Notes: generated by a model from the letters alone, not told the origin. 64,000 nt of DNA from Cytophagaceae bacterium (GCA_002710685.1 PALD01000054.1:62001-126000); one strand, 5' to 3'. Positions 36,005 through 45,150 are shown, counted from the stretch's first letter. A program made the numbers and translations.

Positions 36005-36637
36005 GTGCCACTTTACAAAACAATAGCAGTATCTCAAAAGACCACGGTCTACATCTGGAAGGTCACGGAAAGCCTTAACAACCTCATGGTTGATATCAAG
36101 CTTAGGGAGCATTGCCAGGAGCGTATGGCACGTATGAAATCTGAAATTCACAAGCGCGGTTTTGCAAGCATAAGGCACCTTTTGGCAAAAGCCGGATATC
36201 AAGACGCAGACCTCTACTACGACGAGGTGGGCAAGCCCCATTTGAGGGATGGTAAATTTATATCAATCACCCATTCTCATCATTTTACGGGCATTATCGT
36301 GAGCAGTGAGCGCGAGGCGGGCATTGATATCGAGATGCAGCGCAACAAGATATTGAGGATTGCCAGCAAATTTACCCCCATCAGGGAATACCGTACCCTG
36401 GCCAATGACGAGGCCGTGATGCGCAAGCTCACCATTGTATGGGGCGCAAAAGAGTCACTTTACAAGATTTATGGTACCCAGGGCGTAAGTTTTTTACAAC
36501 ACATCAACGTCACAGATTTTGACCTGGATGATAGCGACACCACTGCAAAGATTACTTATCACGGCAAGGAAAGCTGGTATGATGTGAGTTTTCTGGAATT
36601 TGAGGGTTTTACCTGTGTGTATGCGCTAAAAAAATAA
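36005..36637 (+). CDS. 4'-phosphopantetheinyl transferase superfamily protein
   Basis: Transfers phosphopantetheine from CoA to carrier proteins. The 210-residue protein has the SITHS motif, the Mg-binding GIDIEMQRNK and WGAKESLYK, the Sfp/AcpT-type signature. Start GTG, divergent from ahcY across 59 bases. Whether it serves fatty-acid ACP or a secondary pathway is not visible; no PKS or NRPS is in the window. It heads a dense run of plus-strand genes. Confidence 0.9.
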   Translation: MPLYKTIAVSQKTTVYIWKVTESLNNLMVDIKLREHCQERMARMKSEIHKRGFASIRHLLAKAGYQDADLYYDEVGKPHLRDGKFISITHSHHFTGIIVSSEREAGIDIEMQRNKILRIASKFTPIREYRTLANDEAVMRKLTIVWGAKESLYKIYGTQGVSFLQHINVTDFDLDDSDTTAKITYHGKESWYDVSFLEFEGFTCVYALKK

Positions 36638-36641
36638 ATTA

Positions 36642-37364
36642 TTGAAAGTCAGGACGCAACAATCCCCGGTGGTTTATCCGCAGCTGCTTGCTGCCATTGA
36701 GCAGGGCAAGAAACTGTTTGCCATCTTGATCGATCCAGATGATTTTGATTTGGCTATAGCCAAAGAAATACTTTCTCAATTACCGTCATTTACCACACAT
36801 ATCTTTGTGGGCGGTAGCACGGCAAATTACCAGGACACGCGTTCAACGGTACAGGTCATAAAAAAATTGGTGAACCTTCCCGTGGTCATCTTTCCTGGCA
36901 ACCATGCCCAGATCACTGCCGAAGCCGATGCGCTTTTATTTCTCTCACTGATTTCTGGGGATAACCCAGAATATTTGATAAATCAACAAATCAAGGCAGT
37001 TAATACGCTCAAAGATCTTGAACTTGAGGTAATCCCCACAGGGTACATACTCATTGATGGCGGCACGGTATCAACCGTGCAAAAAATAAGCGGGACGAGA
37101 CCCATACCACAAGGAGAGGTGTCTCAAATCGTGCACACGGCACTCGCCGGGCAATACAGTGGCAAGCAGTTGATTTATCTAGAAGCTGGCAGCGGGGCAA
37201 GGTTTCCCATAGGGCAACAGGTTATCAATGCCGTTAAAGATGCACTTGATATACCCTTGATCGTGGGCGGGGGAATCAGGGATAGAGACCAGTTGAAAAT
37301 GGCCCATAGTGCAGGTGCTGATATCGTGGTGGTGGGAACCGCTTTTGAAAACAATGAATTTTAA
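36642..37364 (+). CDS. Geranylgeranylglyceryl/heptaprenylglyceryl phosphate synthase family
   Basis: A 240-residue TIM-barrel enzyme linking a polyprenyl diphosphate to sn-glycerol-1-phosphate. Motifs: LFAILIDPDDF, FVGGSTAN, VIFPGNHAQI, IYLEAGSGA and IVGGGIRD at the phosphate site. Archaeal-type GGGPS of group II is known in Bacteroidota, where its product's use is unclear. Start TTG, four bases after the PPTase gene. The palindrome at 36749-36764 is read LAIAKE. Confidence 0.9.
   Translation: MKVRTQQSPVVYPQLLAAIEQGKKLFAILIDPDDFDLAIAKEILSQLPSFTTHIFVGGSTANYQDTRSTVQVIKKLVNLPVVIFPGNHAQITAEADALLFLSLISGDNPEYLINQQIKAVNTLKDLELEVIPTGYILIDGGTVSTVQKISGTRPIPQGEVSQIVHTALAGQYSGKQLIYLEAGSGARFPIGQQVINAVKDALDIPLIVGGGIRDRDQLKMAHSAGADIVVVGTAFENNEF
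36749..36764. repeat. Dispersed palindrome TTTGGC-TATA-GCCAAA within the GGGPS gene
   Basis: Perfect 16 bp palindrome read as Leu-Ala-Ile-Ala-Lys. Confidence 0.75.
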
Positions 37365-37369
37365 TAGCG

Positions 37370-38008
37370 ATGGAACCTGTTTTTGATTATTTTTTCGCGC
37401 AATATTCAGATTATGAGACCATGGATATCGTTCTTGAAATTACGGGGACCGTCTTTGGGCTATTGTCCGTTTATTTTTCCATGAAAAACAATATCCTGGT
37501 TTTTCCCACGGGTATCATCAGCACGGCGATATATGTCTATATCCTTTTAAAATGGGGGCTTCTGGGCGATATGATGATTAATGGATATTACTTCATCATG
37601 TCCATTTACGGCTGGTGGGTATGGACAAGAAAAGTAGATGCTGCGCATGTCACACCCATTACGGCAGTGACAAAAAAGGAAAACCTGTATTCTATCTTTA
37701 TATTTTTAGCGACAGCGATATGCGTCTATACAATCTATGAATATTTTGACAAATGGCAAAGTTGGGTGAGCTATATGGACATCCTTACCACTGCGATTTT
37801 CTTTGTGGGAATGTGGCTCATGGCCAAAAGAAAGCTGGAGAACTGGGTGTACTGGATAATAGGGGATTTGATCACGGTTCCATTATATTTTTACAAAGGG
37901 CTAACATTTAGTAGTTTTCAGTATCTTATATTTACGATCCTAGCAATATATGGCTATAAATCTTGGAGAACTCACTTGAACAAAAACCAGCAGGCTGTAA
38001 ACGCATAG
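37370..38008 (+). CDS. pnuC: PnuC-family vitamin transporter (nicotinamide riboside type)
   Basis: A 212-residue inner-membrane facilitator with seven membrane spans and the PnuC-typical SIYGWWVW and ENWVYWIIGDLI. PnuC proteins move non-phosphorylated vitamins that are then trapped by phosphorylation. The next gene, overlapping by 46 bases, is a NadR-type kinase, which favours nicotinamide riboside; a thiamine-specific PnuT cannot be excluded from sequence alone. Confidence 0.88.
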   Translation: MEPVFDYFFAQYSDYETMDIVLEITGTVFGLLSVYFSMKNNILVFPTGIISTAIYVYILLKWGLLGDMMINGYYFIMSIYGWWVWTRKVDAAHVTPITAVTKKENLYSIFIFLATAICVYTIYEYFDKWQSWVSYMDILTTAIFFVGMWLMAKRKLENWVYWIIGDLITVPLYFYKGLTFSSFQYLIFTILAIYGYKSWRTHLNKNQQAVNA

Positions 38009-38520
38009 TCCTTTATGGGCCTGAGAGCACGGGCAAGACTACCATGGCCAGAGCGCTTGCCGCACATTATAATGCGCCCTGGGTGCCAGAGTTTGCCCGG
38101 GACTATCTACAGGGCAAATGGGACAGGGAGAAAAAAATATGCGAGCCGCACGACCTTATACCCATCGCGCAAGGGCAGATGAAGCTTGAGAACGAAGCTG
38201 CTAGTAGCAGTGATTCCTTTATTTTTTGCGATACAGATTTATTGACAACCAAGGTATATAGTGAATCTTATTATGAAGGTTGGTGTGACCCCCTGCTCAA
38301 TGAATATGCCCTTAAAAATCAATATGACCTTTATCTATTGCTCTATATAGATACCCCATGGGTAGATGATGACCTGCGCGATAGGCCGCATCAACGCGAG
38401 GATATGTTTGAGCAGTTCAAGGGAGCACTTGAAAAATACAACCGCCCATATTTATTGTTAAGGGGCGATATAGATCAACGATTATCAAAAGCCATTAACC
38501 ATTTAAACCAATTCAATTGA
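37963..38520 (+). CDS. NadR-type ribosylnicotinamide kinase / P-loop ATPase
   Basis: A 185-residue P-loop kinase with Walker A GPESTGKTT, then VPEFARDYLQG, FCDTDLLTTKVYSE and LRDRPHQRE, the pattern of the NadR C-terminal nicotinamide-riboside kinase domain. It would phosphorylate and trap the nucleoside imported by PnuC. The TTG start gives a 46-base overlap with pnuC; no other start lies before the P-loop. Its stop overlaps the next gene by four bases (TTGA). Confidence 0.85.
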   Translation: MENSLEQKPAGCKRIVLYGPESTGKTTMARALAAHYNAPWVPEFARDYLQGKWDREKKICEPHDLIPIAQGQMKLENEAASSSDSFIFCDTDLLTTKVYSESYYEGWCDPLLNEYALKNQYDLYLLLYIDTPWVDDDLRDRPHQREDMFEQFKGALEKYNRPYLLLRGDIDQRLSKAINHLNQFN

Positions 38521-40076
38521 AATTTACCGAAGCAGAAATCAGTGAGATCAAGGCCCATGGATTGACCCTGGAGCAAGTAGAAGAACAGGTCTCTTTATTT
38601 ACCCACGGGGTGCCCAAGGTGCAACTGGTTGCCCCTGCAACTGTAAAGGATGGGGTATTAAAATTAAATAAAGAAAAAAGGGAACGCTACATCCATCTAT
38701 ACCAGGATCACAAAGAAGAGCTGGATGTGCTGAAGTTTACCCCGGCATCTGGTGCGGCTTCGCGTATGTTCAAGAATGTGTACCAGTTCTTGGCTGATTA
38801 TGATCCTGAAAAAGAAACCCTTTCTGCTTATCTTAAAAAGAAGGACGATAAGTTCTTGGATAGGTTTTTCAAGAAGCAAAAAAAGTTTCCGTTCTATGAT
38901 GTGGTGATGCAAAGGGTCAATGAATTATATACCGAAGAACAACTGGAGGACAAAGACTTCAAAAAATATGCATTTGTGAAGACGATGATGGCCCAGGATG
39001 AACTTGATTATGGCAGCGATCCCAAGGGGTTGCTCATATTCCATAATTATGATGGCAAGCTCTCAACAGCTTTTGAAGAACACCTCTATGAAGCTTCTGC
39101 GTATGCACGGCAGGCTAAAACTGCAAAGCTGCATTTTACGGTCTCGCCAGAACATAAGGAGGGTTTTGCCAGGCTTTTTGACAACATCAACCCCAGCGTC
39201 TCGGCTGATACTGACACCACATACCGGGTCTCTTATTCCTTTCAAAAACCCGAGACAGATACCGTTGCCGTTACCCAGGATAACAAGCTTTACCGCAAGC
39301 CCACTGGCGAACTGCTCTTTAGGCCGGGAGGGCACGGGGCATTGATCAATAACCTAAATGATATGGATGCCGATGTCATTTTCATCAAGAATATTGATAA
39401 CGTCCTCACGCGAGACAAACTCAGCATGTTGGCCAAGAACAAGAAGATGCTGGCCGGTGTCCTGCTAGAACTACAGGAACAAATGTTTGAGTATGCAGAG
39501 CTGCTTGACAAGGACAAGATTACTGAAGAACAGCTTGAAAAACTCACCATTTTCCTTACTCAGGGTTTCAGTATCCGCTTGCGCGAAGATTATGATGACC
39601 TATCACTGGCAGATAAAAAAACCTATCTTTTTAATTTGATCAACAGGCCCATTCGCATATGCGGTATGGTAAAAAACGAAGGTGAACCTGGCGGCGGGCC
39701 ATTTTTTGTAAAGGATAAGAACGGCAAGGTCAGCTTACAGATAATCGAGAGTGCTCAGGTAGACCTCAATGACCCTAAACAGTACAAGATCTTTAAGCAA
39801 TCCACCCATTTTAACCCGGTTGATGTGGTCGCGGGGGTGCGCGATTTTAAGGGAGATAAGTTTGACCTTAAACAATATGTAGACCCAGAACTTGCCTTTA
39901 TAGCCAGTAAGACTGATAATGGCACGCCCATAAAAGCACTGGAGCTCCCAGGCCTTTGGAACGGGGCCATGGCAAAATGGAACACCATATTTGTAGAAGT
40001 GCCGGTCAAGACCTTCAACCCCGTCAAGACCGTTAACGACCTATTAAAACCCTCTCACCAGGCAAAAAGTGAATAG
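38517..40076 (+). CDS. DUF4301 family protein
   Basis: A 519-residue soluble protein of unknown function, typical of Bacteroidota. It begins MKFTEAEISEIKAHG and holds a sugar-nucleotidyltransferase-like segment: FTPASGAASRMFKN, FRPGGHGALINNLND, DADVIFIKNIDNV, NEGEPGGGPFFV. This suggests a nucleotidyltransferase-like fold acting on a phosphorylated substrate, which is inference. Start TTG, coupled to the upstream kinase (TTGA) and overlapping arfB by eight bases. Confidence 0.85.
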   Translation: MKFTEAEISEIKAHGLTLEQVEEQVSLFTHGVPKVQLVAPATVKDGVLKLNKEKRERYIHLYQDHKEELDVLKFTPASGAASRMFKNVYQFLADYDPEKETLSAYLKKKDDKFLDRFFKKQKKFPFYDVVMQRVNELYTEEQLEDKDFKKYAFVKTMMAQDELDYGSDPKGLLIFHNYDGKLSTAFEEHLYEASAYARQAKTAKLHFTVSPEHKEGFARLFDNINPSVSADTDTTYRVSYSFQKPETDTVAVTQDNKLYRKPTGELLFRPGGHGALINNLNDMDADVIFIKNIDNVLTRDKLSMLAKNKKMLAGVLLELQEQMFEYAELLDKDKITEEQLEKLTIFLTQGFSIRLREDYDDLSLADKKTYLFNLINRPIRICGMVKNEGEPGGGPFFVKDKNGKVSLQIIESAQVDLNDPKQYKIFKQSTHFNPVDVVAGVRDFKGDKFDLKQYVDPELAFIASKTDNGTPIKALELPGLWNGAMAKWNTIFVEVPVKTFNPVKTVNDLLKPSHQAKSE

Positions 40077-40470
40077 GGACCTGCTCATAAGCGAATGTAA
40101 TTTTTCTGCGGTGCGCAGCAGCGGGCCCGGTGGTCAAAACGTCAACAAGACCTCGACTAAGGTCATCCTGTCATGGGATGTTGCAAGTTCACAGGCTTTT
40201 GATGAAGAACAAAAAGGGCGCTTGCGCGAAAAACTCTCAAACAAGATCACCAAAGAAGACATCTTGATCATCAATGATTCCCAAAGCCGCAGCCAGCACA
40301 AGAACAAAGAAAACGTCATTGCCCGTTTTTTCCTTCTGCTGGAGTACGCCCTGCAAAAACCCAAACCCCGCAAGAAAACAAAGGTGCCCCGGGCAGTAAA
40401 AAGAAAGCGCCTGGAGGCAAAAAAGCAGCATGCAGAAAAAAAAGCCAACCGTAAACCTCCCAAGCTATAA
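40069..40470 (+). CDS. arfB: Alternative ribosome-rescue factor ArfB-type peptidyl-tRNA hydrolase
   Basis: Frees ribosomes stalled on mRNAs without stop codons. The 133-residue protein has the release-factor GGQ motif in SSGPGGQNVNKTSTKV, DILIINDSQSRSQ, and a long basic tail (KPRKKTKVPRAVKRKR) that enters the empty mRNA channel. GTG start overlapping DUF4301 by eight bases. Last gene of the run that begins at 36005. Confidence 0.93.
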   Translation: MNRDLLISECNFSAVRSSGPGGQNVNKTSTKVILSWDVASSQAFDEEQKGRLREKLSNKITKEDILIINDSQSRSQHKNKENVIARFFLLLEYALQKPKPRKKTKVPRAVKRKRLEAKKQHAEKKANRKPPKL

Positions 40471-40481
40471 ACCTTACGGAT

Positions 40482-40512
40482 AAAAAGTGTGGAAAAATTC
40501 TACACTTTTTTG
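40482..40512 (+). terminator. Terminator after arfB
   Basis: AAAAAGTGT ... ACACTTTTTT hairpin 12 bases past the arfB stop. Confidence 0.75.
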
Positions 40513-40551
40513 ATTAATTCCACACTTCTACACACGTTTCCACACTTTTGG
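40482..40551. repeat. Cluster of TTCYACACTT-type repeats
   Basis: Within 70 bases the motif occurs five times: GTGTGGAAAA (inverted), TTCTACACTT, TTCCACACTT, TTCTACACAC and TTTCCACACTT. The first copy differs from a DnaA box (TGTGGATAA) by one base. The first two copies build the arfB terminator; the others have no such explanation. Confidence 0.5.
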
Positions 40552-40707
40552 TACAAACCCATAAAATAAATTAAACACTGATATACAGTAAGTTAATGGT
40601 GTTAATGTCAATATTCTCGATGTTGGTACGGTTTTGCCATATACTTAAGCGAGTGTTTAGATACACAATCATACTTTAAAAATTGAATTAGTAAAAATCA
40701 AAAGATA

Positions 40708-41037
40708 ATGAAAAAGTTAATAATGTCAGTAGCCGCAGCAACTGCACTACTATTTGCAACACAAACCGCTTCTGCTCAAGAAAAAACTGAGGAAGTAGCA
40801 ATGAATAAAACCGAAGTTCAGGCACCTGTGCAAGATGGATTTGAGGCTGTTGAAACATCAGCGCTCCCAGAAGCAGTGACTGAAGCCGTAGCGGCAGACA
40901 AAGCTGGGTCGGCGATTTCTGAAGCTTCTTTCAACGCAGAAAAGGAAATCTATAAACTAGTACTGACTGCAGAGGGTACAGAACCCGAAACAGCTTACAT
41001 CACTGCAGACGGTACATGGGTAAAACCTAAAAAGTAA
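40708..41037 (+). CDS. Small exported PepSY-like protein
   Basis: A 109-residue protein with a clean signal peptide (cleavage after ASAQ). After a Glu/Ala-rich stretch, the C-terminal half (SALPEAVTEAVAAD, AEKEIYKLVLTA, ITADGTWVKPKK) follows the PepSY-like pattern of small flavobacterial periplasmic proteins. Very strong terminator downstream and a separate leader suggest a free-standing, possibly highly expressed gene. Function unknown. Confidence 0.8.
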   Translation: MKKLIMSVAAATALLFATQTASAQEKTEEVAMNKTEVQAPVQDGFEAVETSALPEAVTEAVAADKAGSAISEASFNAEKEIYKLVLTAEGTEPETAYITADGTWVKPKK

Positions 41038-41116
41038 ACATGTAAGCAAGTCCAATAATCTGATAGATTTTTCATATTGTAGTTAGAAGGTTAATGATTC
41101 CTTCAGATTTTGGGAA

Positions 41117-41154
41117 AAGAAGGCCTGATACTGTTCAAAGTATCAGGCCTTCTT
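41117..41154 (+). terminator. Strong terminator, 16 bp perfect stem
   Basis: AAGAAGGCCTGATACT - GTTCAA - AGTATCAGGCCTTCTT, 80 bases past the PepSY-like gene and before the NtrC-type regulator. Confidence 0.88.
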
Positions 41155-41226
41155 GCTTTATTTTAAGATTTCTTTGTGTATAAGAGCCTGCCAGGATCTC
41201 TAATTTTAAAATTCGTTAAATAACAT

Positions 41227-42597
41227 ATGGCACAGGTACTACTTATAGAAGATGACGTTGCATTCTGCAAGATGCTCGAGGCGTTTTTAACCCGCAAGGA
41301 TTTTGATGTACGCACCGCATTCACGGCAGAGTCAGCCTTTGCTATTCTTGAAGAACACCCGCTTGACCTTGTCATAACTGATGTGCGCTTGCCTGATAAG
41401 GATGGTCTTGAGATTCTGGCTTTCGCCAAAAAAAAGCATCCCGATATCCCAGTAATCCTCATGACGGGGTATGCCGAGGTGCCCATGGCCGTAGAGGCGA
41501 TGAAAAAAGGGGCCTTTGATTACATCTCAAAACCATTTCAGCCAGGGGATGTGCTGGACAAGATCAATGCAGCGGTAGATGACAGGGCCACCGGAGAGGC
41601 GCTTCCGCGAAAGCGGGAAGAAAACCCAGACCCCCCCAAAAAAACAAAAGATCCTGTTGCAGATACCCCAAGTGCCTATTTAAAGGGCCTTAGTGATGCA
41701 TCTGCCAAGCTCAACCAATATATTGACCTGGTAGCGCCCACCACCATGTCTGTACTCATCATGGGAGACAGCGGCACGGGCAAGGAATATGTGGCCAAGA
41801 GCATACATGAAAAGAGCAAGCGAGCCGGCAAGCCCTTTATACCGGTAGATTGTGGGGCGATACCCAAAGAAATTGCCAGTAGTGAATTTTTTGGACATAA
41901 AAAAGGATCCTTTACTGGCGCAGTTGATGATAAGATAGGGCACTTTGAAGAAGCAAACGGGGGTACGCTCTTTCTTGATGAAATAGGTAACCTGAGCTAT
42001 GAACTGCAGGTGCAGCTGTTGCGCGCCCTGCAGGAAAGACAGATAAAGCCCGTGGGCAGCAGCAAAGAAATCCCGGTGGACATACGCGTGATCGCAGCCA
42101 CAAACGAAGACCTGGAAGCTGCTGCGGTAAAAGGCGATTTTAGGGAAGACCTGTACCACAGGCTCAATGAATTTTCCATTCACGTGCCTCAGTTAAAGGA
42201 TAGGGGCAGTGACCTGATGCTGTTTGCAAACCTTTTTCTCAAGAATGCAAATACAGAGCTTGAAAAAGAAGTGCTTGACTTTGATGAAGAAGTGATCACG
42301 GTTTTTGAAAATTATCAATGGCCCGGTAACCTTCGTGAAATGAAGAACATCATCAAGCGGCTTGTACTACTTGCTGATGGCAATACCATAACCCCGGGTC
42401 TTTTGCCCCGCAAGATGTTTGAAAACGCGATAGGGGTTGAAAATGATGGGGGCCTGTATGATAAGGACAACGAGAAGGAGATGATACTCAATGCGCTTGA
42501 GAGGGCCAGTGGCAACAAGAGCAAGGCAGCTAGATTGCTTAAAATTGACAGGAAGACACTTTATAACAAGTTGGACCTGTATGAAATCAAGACTTGA
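41227..42597 (+). CDS. Sigma-54-dependent response regulator (NtrC family)
   Basis: A 456-residue regulator with a receiver domain (1-115; phosphoacceptor D52 in VITDVRLPDK), an AAA+ domain (about 148-380; Walker A GDSGTGKE, sigma-54 loop GSFTGA instead of GAFTGA, Walker B GGTLFLDEIG) and a Fis-type HTH (about 415-456). It should activate sigma-54 promoters upon phosphorylation. A palindrome GCTTCCGCGAAAGC at 41601-41614 is read in the linker (ALPRK) and a second near 41417 in the receiver (LAFAKK). Faces a hybrid kinase gene that overlaps its end by 11 bases. Confidence 0.95.
   Translation: MAQVLLIEDDVAFCKMLEAFLTRKDFDVRTAFTAESAFAILEEHPLDLVITDVRLPDKDGLEILAFAKKKHPDIPVILMTGYAEVPMAVEAMKKGAFDYISKPFQPGDVLDKINAAVDDRATGEALPRKREENPDPPKKTKDPVADTPSAYLKGLSDASAKLNQYIDLVAPTTMSVLIMGDSGTGKEYVAKSIHEKSKRAGKPFIPVDCGAIPKEIASSEFFGHKKGSFTGAVDDKIGHFEEANGGTLFLDEIGNLSYELQVQLLRALQERQIKPVGSSKEIPVDIRVIAATNEDLEAAAVKGDFREDLYHRLNEFSIHVPQLKDRGSDLMLFANLFLKNANTELEKEVLDFDEEVITVFENYQWPGNLREMKNIIKRLVLLADGNTITPGLLPRKMFENAIGVENDGGLYDKDNEKEMILNALERASGNKSKAARLLKIDRKTLYNKLDLYEIKT
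41601..41614. repeat. Dispersed palindrome GCTTCCGCGAAAGC in the regulator linker
   Basis: Read Ala-Leu-Pro-Arg-Lys between receiver and AAA+ domains, a tolerant position. Confidence 0.75.
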
Positions 42598-44992
42598 TTT
42601 CGGCCTGGATTTGTGGTAGGAGCACCAATATTTTTTTCTCCAGGATAGTGATCAACGAGTCCCACACCTTATAAGAACTTTCCTTGATGTTCTTTTGTTC
42701 CAGCTTTTCAAGGATACCTATGGTCTCATGGGTCTTTAGTTGCCTGCACATGGGCAGCATTTTATGGGCAATCCTGTTTACTTCATCTGCATTTCTGAGA
42801 GATATGGCTTTCTTGAGGTCTTTAAGGTTAGCCTGTGTACTTTCTACAAATGCCAGTAGAACGGGATTTAAACTTTGCTTGTCATCTCCCAGAAACTCCT
42901 TGAGTTCTACCAGTGAGTATGCTGCTGCGGGTTTATGTTCAACTGTTTTGAAATGGGTTTTGTTTTGCGTCTCAAAATGCAACAAGGTTCTCAGTACCTG
43001 GTGTAGTTCATCCTGGTGATAGGGTTTTTTAAGGCTCTGGGCAAAACCTAGGTCTTCATAGTCTTTTTTTGTCATGGTGCCATTGCCTGATAGGGCAACC
43101 ACGGGAAGTTGCAATTTGTTTTTTTGAACCTGTTTTTGAAACTCAATGCCGTCCATCACGGGCATCTGGATGTCAGTAAGCACCAGGTCATAGGTGTTGT
43201 TGTTTACATACTCCAGCGCTTCGCGACCATTGGATGCTTTTTGAAAATCGATGTTCAATTTATCAAGATAGGCGCTCAGTAAGAGCAACTGGGATTCTTC
43301 ATCATCTACAATGAGCACCTTTTTTTTATCAAGTGGCCCGCTGGGGGCAGGTTGTGCTTCCATTGGCTTACCTTCCCTTTTCTGGGATTGTTCTGCAGGT
43401 ATCAAGAGTTTAAAAGTGCTTCCTTCATCTAGTGTGCTATCTAGTGTGATCTTGCCCTTTAAAAGCTTGGCCAGCTTTTGTGAGATGGCCAGCCCAAGCC
43501 CAAAGCCTCCATATTTCTTTTCGATAATATCTTCTGCCTGGGCAAACTCCTTAAAGATCAAGTGCTGCTTTTCTCTCGCGATACCTGTGCCTGTATCTTC
43601 TACACTAAACTCTAGATGACCGGTCTTGTACCTTACATTGATTGCAATATGGCCTTCGTGGGTAAATTTGTATGCATTTGAGATAAGGTTGTTGAGGATT
43701 TGCTTGATGCGGAAGGGGTCGCTGAGAAAATAATGGTCTGCCTTCTCATCAACTTGCGTCCTGATTGCTATTTCGGGTTTGATTCTCGAGGGGAGTGCCG
43801 TTGTGAGTACATCTTCAACTAGGCTCGTGGGATTAAAGGGCACCTTTTCTATTTTGATATGGCCCGTCTCCAGTTTTGAGAAGTCAAGCAGGTCATTGAC
43901 CAGCTTCAACATATAATCACCGGATTTTTCAACATTGAGCAGGTACTTTTTCTGGGTCTCGTTGATGCCAGATTTTTGCAGCAGGTCAGTAAACCCCATC
44001 ACGGTGTGCAGGGGCGAACGCATATCATGGGTAATGGTGTTCATGAGCTGTTCCCTGCTTTTTAATAGGGATTGTGCACGCTTGTTGCTTTTTTCCAGGT
44101 TTTGATTATAACGCTGGCTTTTTGATACGTCCCTAAAAATGAGTATGATGAATCCCAGCATCAGGGCCAGGCATAAAAACCCGGCAATACGCAGTGAAGA
44201 TGAGATTTCATCTAGTCTAGCCGTAAGTTCCAGCTCCCGCTCTGCCATGCTCACGTTGTTTTCGCGCTCCAGCGCATTGAGAAGCTCACGTATCTTGAGG
44301 TTTATGGTGCGGTCGTTGCCCAGCAGCTGGTTTTCTTTTAAAATAATATCCCGTTCCAGGCTGCGCTTTCTTTCTTCTATTTTTGCAAGCGTTTTCCTCA
44401 CGGTCTGGGCCATGGTCACAAGATCTTGACTCGAGGCATTGTCCTGGCGTATGTAGTTCATCCAGTCCACGATTACCTTTTTTGTATATGGGTCAACCGA
44501 ATCTAACCTTGGGTCGTTCTCATAATCTTCAAAATAGATGTCTTCTTTTGAAAGTTCATCTATGGCCTCTTCATAATAACTACGGGCATTTTGCTCTTTC
44601 CGTAGGTTTACCATGGCCTGTATGTTCTGTGTCTTGTTCTTTAAGAGTATTTCTATGCTGTCAATCTGCAGGGTCTGTTCAGGTTTGTCAGTTATAAAGT
44701 TCAGTGAGTCAAGTTCATGGGTGATGTTGCCTATCACATCATTGTAACGGTTGAGCTGCGCCTGTGAGCCTGTTGCCATGGCGGTCCTTCCTATGGTCTC
44801 GGCTTCATAGAGGTAGCTTAGCGCATTGCTGGTAAAGGTGAGCTTCTTGTTAGTGACCTGCTCATCGTTGCGGGGCTTTAAAAACGATTTGATCTCTGGG
44901 TAAATAAAATAAAACGCACCTATGACCAGCCCCACAATAAGTATGTAGCCCAGCAGGACCTTGAATGTTATCGATCGTTTAGTGTTGCGCAT
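42587..44992 (-). CDS. Hybrid sensor histidine kinase with receiver and Hpt domains
   Basis: About 801 residues from ATG 44992 (an in-frame ATG at 45073 adds 27 residues that include a palindrome-derived segment). One membrane helix near 7-30, a helical extracytoplasmic sensor of about 230 residues, a second helix near 262-285, a HisKA domain (HDMRSPLHTVMGF), HATPase_c (DTGTGIA, GGFGLGLAIS), a receiver (about 555-675, Asp in LVLTDIQMP) and a C-terminal Hpt domain (His in RIAHKMLPMC). A multistep phosphorelay within one protein, possibly feeding the convergent NtrC-type regulator. Confidence 0.93.
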   Translation of the reverse strand: MRNTKRSITFKVLLGYILIVGLVIGAFYFIYPEIKSFLKPRNDEQVTNKKLTFTSNALSYLYEAETIGRTAMATGSQAQLNRYNDVIGNITHELDSLNFITDKPEQTLQIDSIEILLKNKTQNIQAMVNLRKEQNARSYYEEAIDELSKEDIYFEDYENDPRLDSVDPYTKKVIVDWMNYIRQDNASSQDLVTMAQTVRKTLAKIEERKRSLERDIILKENQLLGNDRTINLKIRELLNALERENNVSMAERELELTARLDEISSSLRIAGFLCLALMLGFIILIFRDVSKSQRYNQNLEKSNKRAQSLLKSREQLMNTITHDMRSPLHTVMGFTDLLQKSGINETQKKYLLNVEKSGDYMLKLVNDLLDFSKLETGHIKIEKVPFNPTSLVEDVLTTALPSRIKPEIAIRTQVDEKADHYFLSDPFRIKQILNNLISNAYKFTHEGHIAINVRYKTGHLEFSVEDTGTGIAREKQHLIFKEFAQAEDIIEKKYGGFGLGLAISQKLAKLLKGKITLDSTLDEGSTFKLLIPAEQSQKREGKPMEAQPAPSGPLDKKKVLIVDDEESQLLLLSAYLDKLNIDFQKASNGREALEYVNNNTYDLVLTDIQMPVMDGIEFQKQVQKNKLQLPVVALSGNGTMTKKDYEDLGFAQSLKKPYHQDELHQVLRTLLHFETQNKTHFKTVEHKPAAAYSLVELKEFLGDDKQSLNPVLLAFVESTQANLKDLKKAISLRNADEVNRIAHKMLPMCRQLKTHETIGILEKLEQKNIKESSYKVWDSLITILEKKILVLLPQIQAEIKS

Positions 44993-45134
44993 ACGCTTTC
45001 GCCGAAAGGCTAAAATTACTTTAATCTCCTGCCACAGAGTTTTAAAGCTTTGCCAAAACCCGCTGGATATCATCCATTTTAGGCTTTCGCCGAAAGAAAA
45101 CCCGCGTTTCTTTCATTCATTTTGAACAATTAAT

Positions 45135-45142
45135 TACATTTG
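45135..45142 (+). promoter_or_regulatory. Candidate -7 box before the TPP riboswitch
   Basis: TACATTTG (TAnnTTTG) ends about 8 bases before the riboswitch begins, the right place for its transcription start. Confidence 0.5.
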
Positions 45143-45150
45143 CCGCCTAA

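Noticed and set aside
40482..40551. Short repeats considered as a CRISPR array
   Set aside because: Repeat units are only about 10 bases with no regular 30-base spacers and one copy inverted.
41680..42183. 167-codon minus-strand frame inside the NtrC-type regulator
   Set aside because: Antisense shadow of the AAA+ domain.
45000..45073. N-terminal 27-residue extension of the hybrid kinase
   Set aside because: The extra residues include a palindrome-derived segment and precede a normal Met followed by the first membrane helix; ATG 44992 is the better start.
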